From: CAVUAT01 sp963739545
GTDB lineage: Bacteria > Actinomycetota > Thermoleophilia > Solirubrobacterales > 70-9
DNA: 64,000 nt
Reading direction: 5' to 3'
NCBI GenBank assembly: GCA_963739545.1
Contig: CAVUAT010000011.1
Location: 62,001 to 126,000, forward strand
This document shows positions 7,809-15,288 of the stretch, piece after piece. The position numbers and the translations under genes were made by a program. The notes beneath the pieces are model-generated. The model worked only from the letters and a program-made list of their open reading frames with translations, did no database searches and was not told where the DNA came from. Each line of letters begins with the position of its first letter. Position 1 is the first letter of the stretch.

Positions 7809-8653
7809 AACCCGGCCTCGCGCGTCTCGCTGGCCGCCGAGCGCAGGTAGGCGATCATGAAGATCGAGAGGAACAGCATCATCACCACAGTCAGCGCCGA
7901 ACCGAACGGCCAGTTGTTGCCGGCGAAGAACTGGTCCTGGATCAGGTTGCCGACCATATAGGTGTCGGGCCCGCCGAGCAGCTGGGCCGAGACGAAGTCC
8001 CCGACCGCCGGAAGGAACACCAGGACCGAGCCGGCGAGTATGCCCTGCTTGGTCTGGGGCAGCGTCACGTGGAGGAACGTCTGAATCGGGCGCCCGTAGA
8101 GGTCCTTGCCGGCCTCGATCACTGACGGGTCCATTCGCTCCAGGGAGGCGTAGATCGGGAGGATCATGAAGACGAGGTAGCCGTAGGTGAGCCCGCCGAT
8201 CACGGCCCACGGCGTGTTGATCATCTGGATCGCCTGGTCGGTGATGCCGAGGTCGATCAGCGCGTTGTTGACTAGACCCTCGTCGGAGAGCAGCGCGACC
8301 CAGGCGTAGGTGCGGACCAGGTAGTTGACGAAGAACGGGACCACCAGGGCCGCGATCAAGACGTAGCGCCAGCGGCCCCCGAAGCGTGCGATGTAATAGG
8401 CGATCGGGTAGCCGATCGCGAGGCAGATGGCGGCGGTGGCGGCGGCGAAACCGACCGAGCGCAGCAGGACGGGCAGGTAGACCGGATCGAAGGCGTCCTG
8501 GTAGTTCGAGAACTCGTTCGAATAGACCGCGCGCCCGAGGTCGTCCACGTAGCCGAACGACAGCGCCAGCACCAGGCAGATCGGCACCGCGAACAGGGCA
8601 AGCAACCAGAGGCCGGGGGCGACCAGGAATCGGTCCCAGAAGCCGGCAGCCAT
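7805..8653 (-). CDS. potB: Spermidine/putrescine ABC transporter permease PotB
   Basis: 282 aa from ATG 8653, whose first base is shared with the potD stop (TGATG). Six membrane segments are visible, starting FLVAPGLWLLALFAVPICLVLALSF. The EAA loop VIEAGKDLYGRPIQTFLHVTLPQTKQGILAG is the PotA contact. It pairs with PotC. Short overlaps with both neighbours indicate translational coupling in the operon. Confidence 0.93.
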   Translation of the reverse strand: MAAGFWDRFLVAPGLWLLALFAVPICLVLALSFGYVDDLGRAVYSNEFSNYQDAFDPVYLPVLLRSVGFAAATAAICLAIGYPIAYYIARFGGRWRYVLIAALVVPFFVNYLVRTYAWVALLSDEGLVNNALIDLGITDQAIQMINTPWAVIGGLTYGYLVFMILPIYASLERMDPSVIEAGKDLYGRPIQTFLHVTLPQTKQGILAGSVLVFLPAVGDFVSAQLLGGPDTYMVGNLIQDQFFAGNNWPFGSALTVVMMLFLSIFMIAYLRSAASETREAGL

Positions 8654-9777
8654 CAGCCCGCCTTCACCTCCGTGAACGTTGTCGTCCACAGCTGGCGGGC
8701 GTCGGGGTCGTCGAGGCGATACTCCTCGCCGTTGGCGAGCTCGTCGAGGTTGACGTCGATCGACGGCTCCTCCTTGGCGAGCTTGGCGAATGCCTGCCGT
8801 CCCCCCTCGACGGGTTGGGGATATCCGTTCCAGTTGACGTTGCGGGCGGCGTTCTCGGGCTCGAGCATCCAGTTCATGAACAGCATCGCCGTCCCCGGCG
8901 AGCGCGCGTTGATCGGGATCGACATCACGTCGCTGCCGACCGGTACTCCCTCCGAGCAGGTCTCGTAGCGGTAGTTCTCCGGGTCGTCGACCTGGTTGCG
9001 AACGTTGACGATGTCCCCGTTCCAGGCCTGATGGATGAACGCCGCGCCCGAGACCAGGTTCTGCACCGAGTTCGTCGAGAAGCCGCGGGCGCTCTCCTTC
9101 TGGTCGAGCAGGGTCTCCTTCGAGGTCTCGATTTCGCCCTCGTCCGCGGTATTGAGGTCGAACCCGTTGATCAGGTTCGCCTCGCCGATCGCCTCCTGGA
9201 AGTCGTCGAGGATGAACATGTTCCCGTCGCCTTCGGGGTTCGTGAGGTCGTTCCACGATCCCGTCATGCCCTCGACCTTGTCCGCGCGCCAGGCGATGCC
9301 GGTCGTGTAGAACGTGTAGGGAACCGAGAACTCGGAGTTCGGGTCGTACCAGGGGCTGTCGTAGAACGCCGAGAGGCCACTCTCGTTGGGGATGCGCGCG
9401 CGGTCGAACTGCGCCAGCAGGCCTTCGCGCCGCAGCCTGTAGACGTACTCGCTGCTCGGGAAGATCAGGTCGTACTGCGCCCCCGAGCGAAGCTTGATCA
9501 CCATCGCCTCGAGGTTGTCGTAGTTGACCTCGTTGACCTCGACCCCGTACTTCTCGCCGAACTCCTTCTTCAGAGCCGGGTCCATGTACTGGGCCCAGTT
9601 GTAGATCAGCAGGTCGCCGTCGATCTCCGGCTGGATGATCTGCCCCTCGGCCGAGCGGTCGACCGAGCGGCTGACGGTGCAGCCCGTGAGCCCGCCCAGC
9701 CCGTAGAGCGCGAGCGCCGAACCCGCACCCGCGCGGAGCAGCCTGCGGCGGTTGAACGACTCGTCGTAGATCGTCAC
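8653..9777 (-). CDS. potD: Polyamine-binding lipoprotein PotD, Tat-type signal
   Basis: 374 aa from GTG 9777, overlapping the tetR stop (GTGA). The N-terminus has a twin-arginine run (FNRRRLLRAG), a hydrophobic core and a lipobox ending LTGC, so it is probably exported folded and lipid-anchored. The mature part is a type II periplasmic-binding fold with LLIYNWAQYMDPALKKEF near the start, typical of PotD/PotF proteins. It captures spermidine/putrescine-like cations for PotBCA; the ligand is inferred from the family. Confidence 0.92.
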   Translation of the reverse strand: MTIYDESFNRRRLLRAGAGSALALYGLGGLTGCTVSRSVDRSAEGQIIQPEIDGDLLIYNWAQYMDPALKKEFGEKYGVEVNEVNYDNLEAMVIKLRSGAQYDLIFPSSEYVYRLRREGLLAQFDRARIPNESGLSAFYDSPWYDPNSEFSVPYTFYTTGIAWRADKVEGMTGSWNDLTNPEGDGNMFILDDFQEAIGEANLINGFDLNTADEGEIETSKETLLDQKESARGFSTNSVQNLVSGAAFIHQAWNGDIVNVRNQVDDPENYRYETCSEGVPVGSDVMSIPINARSPGTAMLFMNWMLEPENAARNVNWNGYPQPVEGGRQAFAKLAKEEPSIDVNLDELANGEEYRLDDPDARQLWTTTFTEVKAG

Positions 9778-10403
9778 GCCGCTGCCCCCAGCAGGTCGTG
9801 GCCGAACTTGGTCGGGGCGGGCAGCGAGCACCCGAGCAGCCGCTCCGCCATTCCGCGCGCCATCGAGCTCATGCGCTCGACCGGCATCTCGGGGTCCTCG
9901 AGGGCGACCTGCACGGCGAGGCCGTCGAGGAAGGCGGCGAGCTCCGCCGCGAAGTTGCCGGAGTCCACGGGCTCGAACTCGCCCTCGGCGACGCCGGCCG
10001 CGACGGTCGCGATCAGCTCCGCGCGCCAGCGTCGATCGAGCTCGAGCCGGACGCGTCGCGCCTCGGGATCGTGCAGCGCTCGCGTCCAAAGCTCGAGCCA
10101 GAGGTTCCAGTCGCTGCCGCCGCACGACGCGTCGATCAGCAGCGCGAGCCGCTGCGGTGCGTCGTGGCCATCGAGTCGCTCGACGAGCTGATCGCGAAAG
10201 CGACTCTCCTCGTGCGCCAAGGCCTCGGTCAGCAGGTCCTCCTTGTTCTCGAACCAGTAGAGCACCGCGGGTGCGCTGGTCCCCGCGCGCTCCGCGACAT
10301 CGGCGATCCGGGTGGCGGCGATTCCGCGGTCGGCAATCACCTCGGCGGCCGCGTCGAGGATCTGGGGCCTGCGGATGTGGTCGATCTGAGGCCGAGGACT
10401 CAA
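9774..10403 (-). CDS. TetR family regulator of the pot operon
   Basis: About 209 aa if started at TTG 10403, which has a purine-rich AGGGAGGG just upstream. Longer upstream readings would run across the palindrome at 10433-10448. The N-terminal helix-turn-helix is GIAATRIADVAERAGTSAPAVLYWFENKEDLL; the remaining helices form the ligand and dimer domain. It is the first gene of the tetR-potDBCA transcription unit, so it probably represses its own operon in response to polyamines or a related amine (inference). Confidence 0.85.
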   Translation of the reverse strand: MSPRPQIDHIRRPQILDAAAEVIADRGIAATRIADVAERAGTSAPAVLYWFENKEDLLTEALAHEESRFRDQLVERLDGHDAPQRLALLIDASCGGSDWNLWLELWTRALHDPEARRVRLELDRRWRAELIATVAAGVAEGEFEPVDSGNFAAELAAFLDGLAVQVALEDPEMPVERMSSMARGMAERLLGCSLPAPTKFGHDLLGAAA

Positions 10404-10432
10404 GTCCCGCCCTCCCTTTCTCTCCTCCAAAG

Positions 10433-10448
10433 CTGAATCGCTATTCAG
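10433..10448. promoter_or_regulatory. Palindromic operator upstream of tetR-potDBCA
   Basis: CTGAATCGCTATTCAG is a perfect inverted repeat (6-bp arms, 4-bp spacer) about 30 bp before the TetR start. Its size and place fit a TetR-dimer operator controlling the whole polyamine operon. No other copy of this palindrome was noticed in the window. Confidence 0.62.
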
Positions 10449-10547
10449 GTTACAGACGCTCGCGCCTCGAGGCAAGCGCCACGCGGTCCACCGTTTCTCG
10501 CTCGGGTTCGACGCGATGTCCAAGCGGGCGAACGGGCGGCGCGCGCC

Positions 10548-11162
10548 TCAGCCGCCCAGCGACTTCGCGTCGAGATCCAGCTCAGCGGCCAGCGCTCGCG
10601 CAACGAGGGAGCGCGCTCGCTCGATGTCCATTCCGGGGTCGCCGATCAAGGCGCGGACGCCGGCGCCGTCGAGCAGCGCCATCGCCTCGTCTGCGAGTGC
10701 GTCGGCGTCAGCGCCGGCTCGGAACTCCCCGCTCTCGATCCCCGACCGGAGCACGTCAGCCATCCAGTCGCGGTAGCGGCGGTAGAGCTGGTTCGCGATG
10801 GGCCGAAGGTCGGGGTCGCGAACGGCGCGGAGCCACAGCTCAACCCAGAGCACCCAGCCTCGCTCCTGTGTGCCCGGCAGCGGCAGGCATTCCCGGATCG
10901 CCCGCGCCAGCGCGTCGGTGGCGTTGCCGTCGGCGTGCTCGGGGCGCTCGTCCCCGAAGCGCTCGTCGCCCACCTGCTCGAAGGAGTGCAGCAGGGCCTC
11001 TTCCAGGAGCTCCTCGCGCGTCGAGAAGTAGTGGTGCACCAGCGAGGTCGACGCGCCCGCCTTCGTGGCCACTCGCGCGATCCGCACTTCGTCGATGCCC
11101 TCGGCGGCGATCAGGTCGCAGGCTGCCTCGAGGATGCGTCTGCGGGCTTCGGGTGCTGCCAC
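10548..11162 (-). CDS. TetR family regulator of the oxidative gene island
   Basis: 204 aa from GTG 11162. HTH: IDEVRIARVATKAGASTSLVHHYFSTREELLEEAL, followed by a helical ligand domain. It lies 37 bp after the FAD oxidoreductase stop in the same direction, making a Rieske-FAD oxidoreductase-tetR transcription unit. It is the best candidate to bind the TTGACT-TTGT-AGTCAA palindrome at the head of that unit and the related site at 17388 (inference). It differs in sequence from the TetR at 9774. Confidence 0.87.
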   Translation of the reverse strand: MAAPEARRRILEAACDLIAAEGIDEVRIARVATKAGASTSLVHHYFSTREELLEEALLHSFEQVGDERFGDERPEHADGNATDALARAIRECLPLPGTQERGWVLWVELWLRAVRDPDLRPIANQLYRRYRDWMADVLRSGIESGEFRAGADADALADEAMALLDGAGVRALIGDPGMDIERARSLVARALAAELDLDAKSLGG

Positions 11163-11199
11163 GTGACGAGCCTAACCTCGGCGCCGGGCGGGGCGGGGC

Positions 11200-12810
11200 T
11201 CAGGCCGCGGCCAGGGCGGCGCCCTGGTCGGCCAGCACCGCCTGTGCGGCGTTGCGCCCGTTGAGCGCGATCACGCTGCCCGCGGGGTGGGTCGCCGCGC
11301 CGCAGAGGTAGAGCCCGGGGACCGGGGTCCTCGCGCTGAGCCGGCGCTCCCACATCTGGTCGGGGGTCACCTCGCCCTGGAAGATGTTGCCGCCGGTGAG
11401 ACCGATCCGGGACTCGATGTCGGGAGGGCCGAGCACCTCATGATCGCCGAGGCATTCGGAGAGGTCGGGGGCGAAGCGGCTGATCAGGTCGACGAACTGC
11501 TTGGCCACATCGTCGCGGCGCGAGTCCCAGTCCCCGTCGGAGATGTCGTAGGGCGCGTATTGGCCGAAGACGCTCATCAGGTGCTTGCCCTCAGGCGCGG
11601 GAGTCGGGTCGTACGCGGTCTGGATGTAGATCTCGCCGAAAGCGACCGCGGGCTCGCCGGCATCGCAGCGCTCGAAGGCCTTCTGCGCCTCGTCCATGGT
11701 GCCGCAGGCGTCGATCGTGGCCTGCGCGGGCCAGGTCTCGCCGGGTGCGGCGCTCCAACTCGGCAGGCGCTCGAGCGCCGCGTTGAACTTGACGACCGGG
11801 CTGCGGACCTTCCACGCCTCGAGTCGCTCGCGGTAGGCGCGGTCGATCTCGGCGTCCGCGAGCAGCGAGAGGGTGCGCTTCGGGTCCGCGTTGCAGATCA
11901 CGGTCTCGGCGTTCAGCGTGGTGCCGTCCTCGAGCTCGACGCCCTCGCCGGGGTGGATGCGCGCGACCGGGACGCCGCACGCGAGCTTGGCGCCCGCCTC
12001 CAGGGCCGCCTCGGCGATCGCGAAGCTGACCATCCCCATGCCGCCCTCGACGTAGCCCCACACCGGGCCCTGCCCCTCGAGGTCGCCCTGGTAGTGCATC
12101 AGCTTGATCGACGCCGTCCCGGGCTCGTAGGGGCCGCCCCAGGTGCCGATGATCCCCTGGCCGTAGAGGGCGGTCTTCAGGCGCTCGTCGGAGAGGTGGT
12201 CGTCGAGGACGTCGGCGATGGAGGCCTCGAACACGAGGTCGATCATCGCCTGGTTGCCACCCAGGATCTCCTCGATCTCGCCGCGAGTGGGAGTGTCCCC
12301 GACCCAGGTGTCGCGCTCGCCCTTGCGGAGCTTGATCCGGACTTCGTCGAAGAGCTCCTCGTAGGCCCAGTAGCCCTGCTTGTCGGCCTCCGAGACCCCG
12401 AGCTCGTCCAGGTTCGCCTTGGTGCGCTCGTCGTCGAGCCACTGGCCGAAGGCGGTGCCGTCGTCAAAGGGGACCCAGAGGTTGGGGTCGGCCGTGAAGA
12501 AGCGCAGGCCGCGCCCGCGCAGGCCGAGCTCGTCGATCACGACGTCGTCGAGCAGCCCCACGACGTAGGCGCAAGGGCTGACCACGTAACCGGAATCCGA
12601 GAACGGGCGCTCGAGGGTGCAGGCGCCGCCGAGTCGCTCGCGGCGCTCGAGGACCAGCACGCTCTTGCCGGCGCGCGCCAGGTAGGCAGCCGCGGTGAGC
12701 CCGTTGTGGCCGCCGCCGACGACGATCGCGTCCCAGTCGCGGGCCGCGAGCTCGCTGACGGGCTCGGGCAGCCCGACCTCGCCGAGCTGGGAGGCAACCG
12801 TGTTCGTCAA
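11200..12810 (-). CDS. Phytoene-desaturase-like FAD-dependent oxidoreductase
   Basis: About 536 aa from TTG 12810, which overlaps the Rieske gene stop as TTGA. The Rossmann FAD motif is AIVVGGGHNGLTAAAYLARAGKSVLVLERRERLGGAC near residue 28, and the C-terminal FAD motif is VPGLYLCGAATHPAGSVIALNGRNAAQ. It belongs to the broad COG1233 group, which includes carotenoid desaturases and many catabolic amine or alcohol oxidases. Its substrate is unknown. Coupling to a Rieske oxygenase suggests two oxidative steps on one compound. Confidence 0.85.
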   Translation of the reverse strand: MTNTVASQLGEVGLPEPVSELAARDWDAIVVGGGHNGLTAAAYLARAGKSVLVLERRERLGGACTLERPFSDSGYVVSPCAYVVGLLDDVVIDELGLRGRGLRFFTADPNLWVPFDDGTAFGQWLDDERTKANLDELGVSEADKQGYWAYEELFDEVRIKLRKGERDTWVGDTPTRGEIEEILGGNQAMIDLVFEASIADVLDDHLSDERLKTALYGQGIIGTWGGPYEPGTASIKLMHYQGDLEGQGPVWGYVEGGMGMVSFAIAEAALEAGAKLACGVPVARIHPGEGVELEDGTTLNAETVICNADPKRTLSLLADAEIDRAYRERLEAWKVRSPVVKFNAALERLPSWSAAPGETWPAQATIDACGTMDEAQKAFERCDAGEPAVAFGEIYIQTAYDPTPAPEGKHLMSVFGQYAPYDISDGDWDSRRDDVAKQFVDLISRFAPDLSECLGDHEVLGPPDIESRIGLTGGNIFQGEVTPDQMWERRLSARTPVPGLYLCGAATHPAGSVIALNGRNAAQAVLADQGAALAAA

Positions 12811-13991
12811 GCCGGCACCCCGGTCTTGGCCCGGAGGGCCTCCATGTAGCGGCGGGCGATCATCCCGTCGAACTCGTGGGTGTCGGTCTCCTCGAGCGAG
12901 TAACGGCCGGCGGTGTAGCCGCGGGTCCCGACGCCCTTCTGCGTCAGCTCGCAGACGTACCAGTCCTCGCGGTTGGTCTTGTCCCAGAAGCTGATCGCGT
13001 CGCTGGGGTCGAAGTCGGCCGCCTCGATCGCGCGCTCCTCGAAGAAGAACTCGCAGATGACGTCGGTGCGGCCCGGCTCGCGCGGGTAGAGGGTGTGGAG
13101 CATCACGTAGTCGGGGTGCAGCGACACCAGCGCGTTCGGGAACAGCACGAAGTACAGGATCAGCTTCTCGTCGGCCTCGGTCAGGCCCTCGATCGTCGGG
13201 CGGTCGCTCGCGTGGCCGCCGTCGCTGCCCATCGTCTCGGCGCCCTCGCCCGTCAACTCCATCGAGCCGCCGCACCACGCGCCGGAGCCGTCGATCTCCT
13301 CGCCGCTCATGTAGTTGCTGAGCGCGTTCAGCTCGGGATGGACGCCGGGGCAGTGCAGGCACTCGTTGTAGTTCTCGGCGATCCCCTTCCAGTTCGCCTT
13401 GACGACGTAGTCGATGCGCCCGCCGCTTCGCAGCTCCTCGCTGCGGTACCGCTCGAGGTGCCCGGCGAGGTCGCCGACGTGCTCGGACGGGTCGGGGGCC
13501 TCGCCGCTGAGGTCGATCAGCAGCAACCCGGCGACCACAGCGAGGCGCACCGGGAGCAGGCCGTTGCAGGAATGGTCGAAGTCTTCTACCCCGTCCATGT
13601 GGGGCGCGGCCTGCAGGCTGCCGTCGAGTCCGTATGACCATGCGTGGTAGGGGCAGCGCAGGCGGCGCTTGACCTCGCCCTCGCCCTCGGTGAGCAGGCG
13701 CGCCCCGCGGTGCCTGCAGACGTTGAGGAAGGCGCGCGGGCTGCCGTCCTCACCGGCGATCACGATCACGCTGTCGCCGCCGATCTCGCGAGTCAGGTAG
13801 CGGCCTTGGCGATCGACCTGCGAGGAGTGCCCGACGCAGATCCAGCCCGAGAAGATGTTCTCGACCTCCCAATCGAGCACGCCCGGGTCCGTGAACGCCG
13901 CGGGCGGCAGCATCGTCGCCCGCTCGAGCGGCCGCAGCGTCTCGGAGACCTGGAGCGGGTCGAGGGGTGGAGCGGGGGGTCCGGGGCTCAT
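12807..13991 (-). CDS. Rieske non-heme iron oxygenase alpha subunit
   Basis: 394 aa from ATG 13991. The Rieske [2Fe-2S] ligands are CRHRGA and CPYHAW (about residues 92-115). The mononuclear iron site is in the catalytic domain (NYNECLHCPGVHPELN, first two His). This architecture is shared with carnitine, choline/betaine and aromatic ring hydroxylating oxygenases. No reductase partner is adjacent. It heads an operon with a FAD oxidoreductase and a TetR and is divergent from an acyl-CoA dehydrogenase. Substrate class (aromatic versus quaternary amine) cannot be decided. Confidence 0.9.
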   Translation of the reverse strand: MSPGPPAPPLDPLQVSETLRPLERATMLPPAAFTDPGVLDWEVENIFSGWICVGHSSQVDRQGRYLTREIGGDSVIVIAGEDGSPRAFLNVCRHRGARLLTEGEGEVKRRLRCPYHAWSYGLDGSLQAAPHMDGVEDFDHSCNGLLPVRLAVVAGLLLIDLSGEAPDPSEHVGDLAGHLERYRSEELRSGGRIDYVVKANWKGIAENYNECLHCPGVHPELNALSNYMSGEEIDGSGAWCGGSMELTGEGAETMGSDGGHASDRPTIEGLTEADEKLILYFVLFPNALVSLHPDYVMLHTLYPREPGRTDVICEFFFEERAIEAADFDPSDAISFWDKTNREDWYVCELTQKGVGTRGYTAGRYSLEETDTHEFDGMIARRYMEALRAKTGVPA

Positions 13992-13999
13992 CTGGGCCG

Positions 14000-14041
14000 A
14001 TCCTAGGGATTCTTGACTTTGTAGTCAAGTGCTACTAACGT
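14000..14041. promoter_or_regulatory. Divergent promoter with palindromic operator TTGACTTTGTAGTCAA
   Basis: CTTGACT-TTGT-AGTCAAG (14012-14029) is a perfect 7-4-7 palindrome. Each arm contains TTGACT, a consensus-like -35. On the minus strand TTGACT is followed 17 bp on by TAGGAT (14005-14000), 8 nt before the Rieske ATG. On the plus strand TTGACT is followed 17 bp on by TAACGT (14036-14041), 9 nt before the acyl-CoA dehydrogenase ATG. One bound repressor would silence both genes. Confidence 0.75.
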
Positions 14042-14050
14042 GGGCGGTCG

Positions 14051-15256
14051 ATGTCGGTGACGGCACAACTCGGCGAGCTCTTCACCCCGATCCCCGAGTT
14101 CGACGAGCGCGCGCTCGGGCTCCAGGCCCGCGCCCGAGCTTTCGTCGATGAAGTGCTGATCCCGCTCGAGGAGGAAGCGGAGCGAAGGGGCGGCGTATTG
14201 CCCGACGAGACGATCGCCGAGGTCAAGCGCGAGGCGATCGCGGCCGGTCTCAACGGGGGCCTGCACCGTCCCGAGCACGGCGGCCAGGGCTGGACCCGCA
14301 CGGAGTGGGTCCTGGTCGAGGAGCAATGGGGGCGGTCCACAAACGCGATCAGCTGGCACGTGCCAAACGCCTACAACGTCTGGGAGCACGGCTCCGACGA
14401 GCAGATCGAGCGCTACCTTCGCCCGGCGCTCCGCGGAGAGCTGCGCGACGCCTACGCCGTGACCGAGCGCGAGGCGGGCTCTGACCCCTCGCGCATCGAG
14501 GCGACGGCCGAGCGCACCGACGCCGGCTTCCGCATCAACGCCGAGAAGTGGTTCGTCACCTCAGGCGACGTCGCCTCCGTGCTGGTGGTGATGGCGAACG
14601 TGAGCGACGGTGGTGAGCGCCTGCCGACCCTGTTCGTCGTCGACAAGGACACCCCCGGGGTGGAGACCGTCGACGACCCCGACTTCACGCACAGCTATCC
14701 CGACCGCCATCCGACGATTCGCTTCACCGACGTCGAGGTGGCGGAGGGCGACGTGATCGGCGGCGTCGGCGGGGGAGAGGACCTGCAGCGCTCGTGGTTC
14801 AGCGAGGAGCGCCTTGGGATCGCAGCGCGAGGCGGCGGCGCCATGTGGCGCCTGCTCGAGGAGACGACCGCGTGGGCCACCGGGCGGGAGCAGGGCGGCG
14901 AGCGCATCTTCGACTACCAGGGGGTCTCGTTCCCGCTCGCGGACTCCGCCACCGACGCGGCCGTCGGCCGCCTGCTGACCCTCCAGGTCGCGGCCATGAT
15001 CGACGGAGGAGCCGATCCCAAGCTCGCTCACCACAAGGCCTCGATGGCGAAGCTCTTCGTGAGCGAGGCCGCCTGGCGCTGCGCCGACCGCTGCGTGCAG
15101 ACCTTCGGCGGTCGCGGATACATGCGCTCGAACGTCGCCGAGCGCTACCTGCGCGAGCTGCGGGTCGACCGCATCTGGGAGGGCACCAGCGAGATCCAGC
15201 GGCTGATCGTCGCCCGCGGCCTAGAGCGCCGCGGCGTCGAGCGGATCCTGCACTGA
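14051..15256 (+). CDS. Acyl-CoA dehydrogenase
   Basis: 401 aa. Signatures: AYAVTEREAGSDPSRIEA (FAD/substrate loop), EKWFVTSGDVASVLVVMA, and the C-terminal FGGRGYMRSNVAERYLRELRVDRIWEGTSEIQRLIVARGL, whose WEGTSEIQ segment holds the catalytic-base region of many short/branched-chain enzymes. It introduces a double bond into an acyl-CoA using FAD and electron-transfer flavoprotein. It is divergent from the Rieske gene under a shared operator and followed 32 bp on by an acyl-CoA synthetase, so it likely acts on a CoA-activated breakdown intermediate. Confidence 0.92.
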   Translation: MSVTAQLGELFTPIPEFDERALGLQARARAFVDEVLIPLEEEAERRGGVLPDETIAEVKREAIAAGLNGGLHRPEHGGQGWTRTEWVLVEEQWGRSTNAISWHVPNAYNVWEHGSDEQIERYLRPALRGELRDAYAVTEREAGSDPSRIEATAERTDAGFRINAEKWFVTSGDVASVLVVMANVSDGGERLPTLFVVDKDTPGVETVDDPDFTHSYPDRHPTIRFTDVEVAEGDVIGGVGGGEDLQRSWFSEERLGIAARGGGAMWRLLEETTAWATGREQGGERIFDYQGVSFPLADSATDAAVGRLLTLQVAAMIDGGADPKLAHHKASMAKLFVSEAAWRCADRCVQTFGGRGYMRSNVAERYLRELRVDRIWEGTSEIQRLIVARGLERRGVERILH

Positions 15257-15288
15257 CCCGAGGCGGCGAGAGCCCGGCGGCCGAGGCG

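Noticed and set aside
6906..10523. Longer N-termini for potC, potB, potD and tetR
   Set aside because: Upstream in-frame sequence is antisense-like or crosses neighbouring genes; GTGA/TGATG overlaps and signal sequences give better starts.
11287..12849. Plus-strand open frame opposite the FAD oxidoreductase
   Set aside because: Repetitive Ala/Gly/Val/Leu-rich translation typical of the complement of a high-GC gene; no start signal or family.
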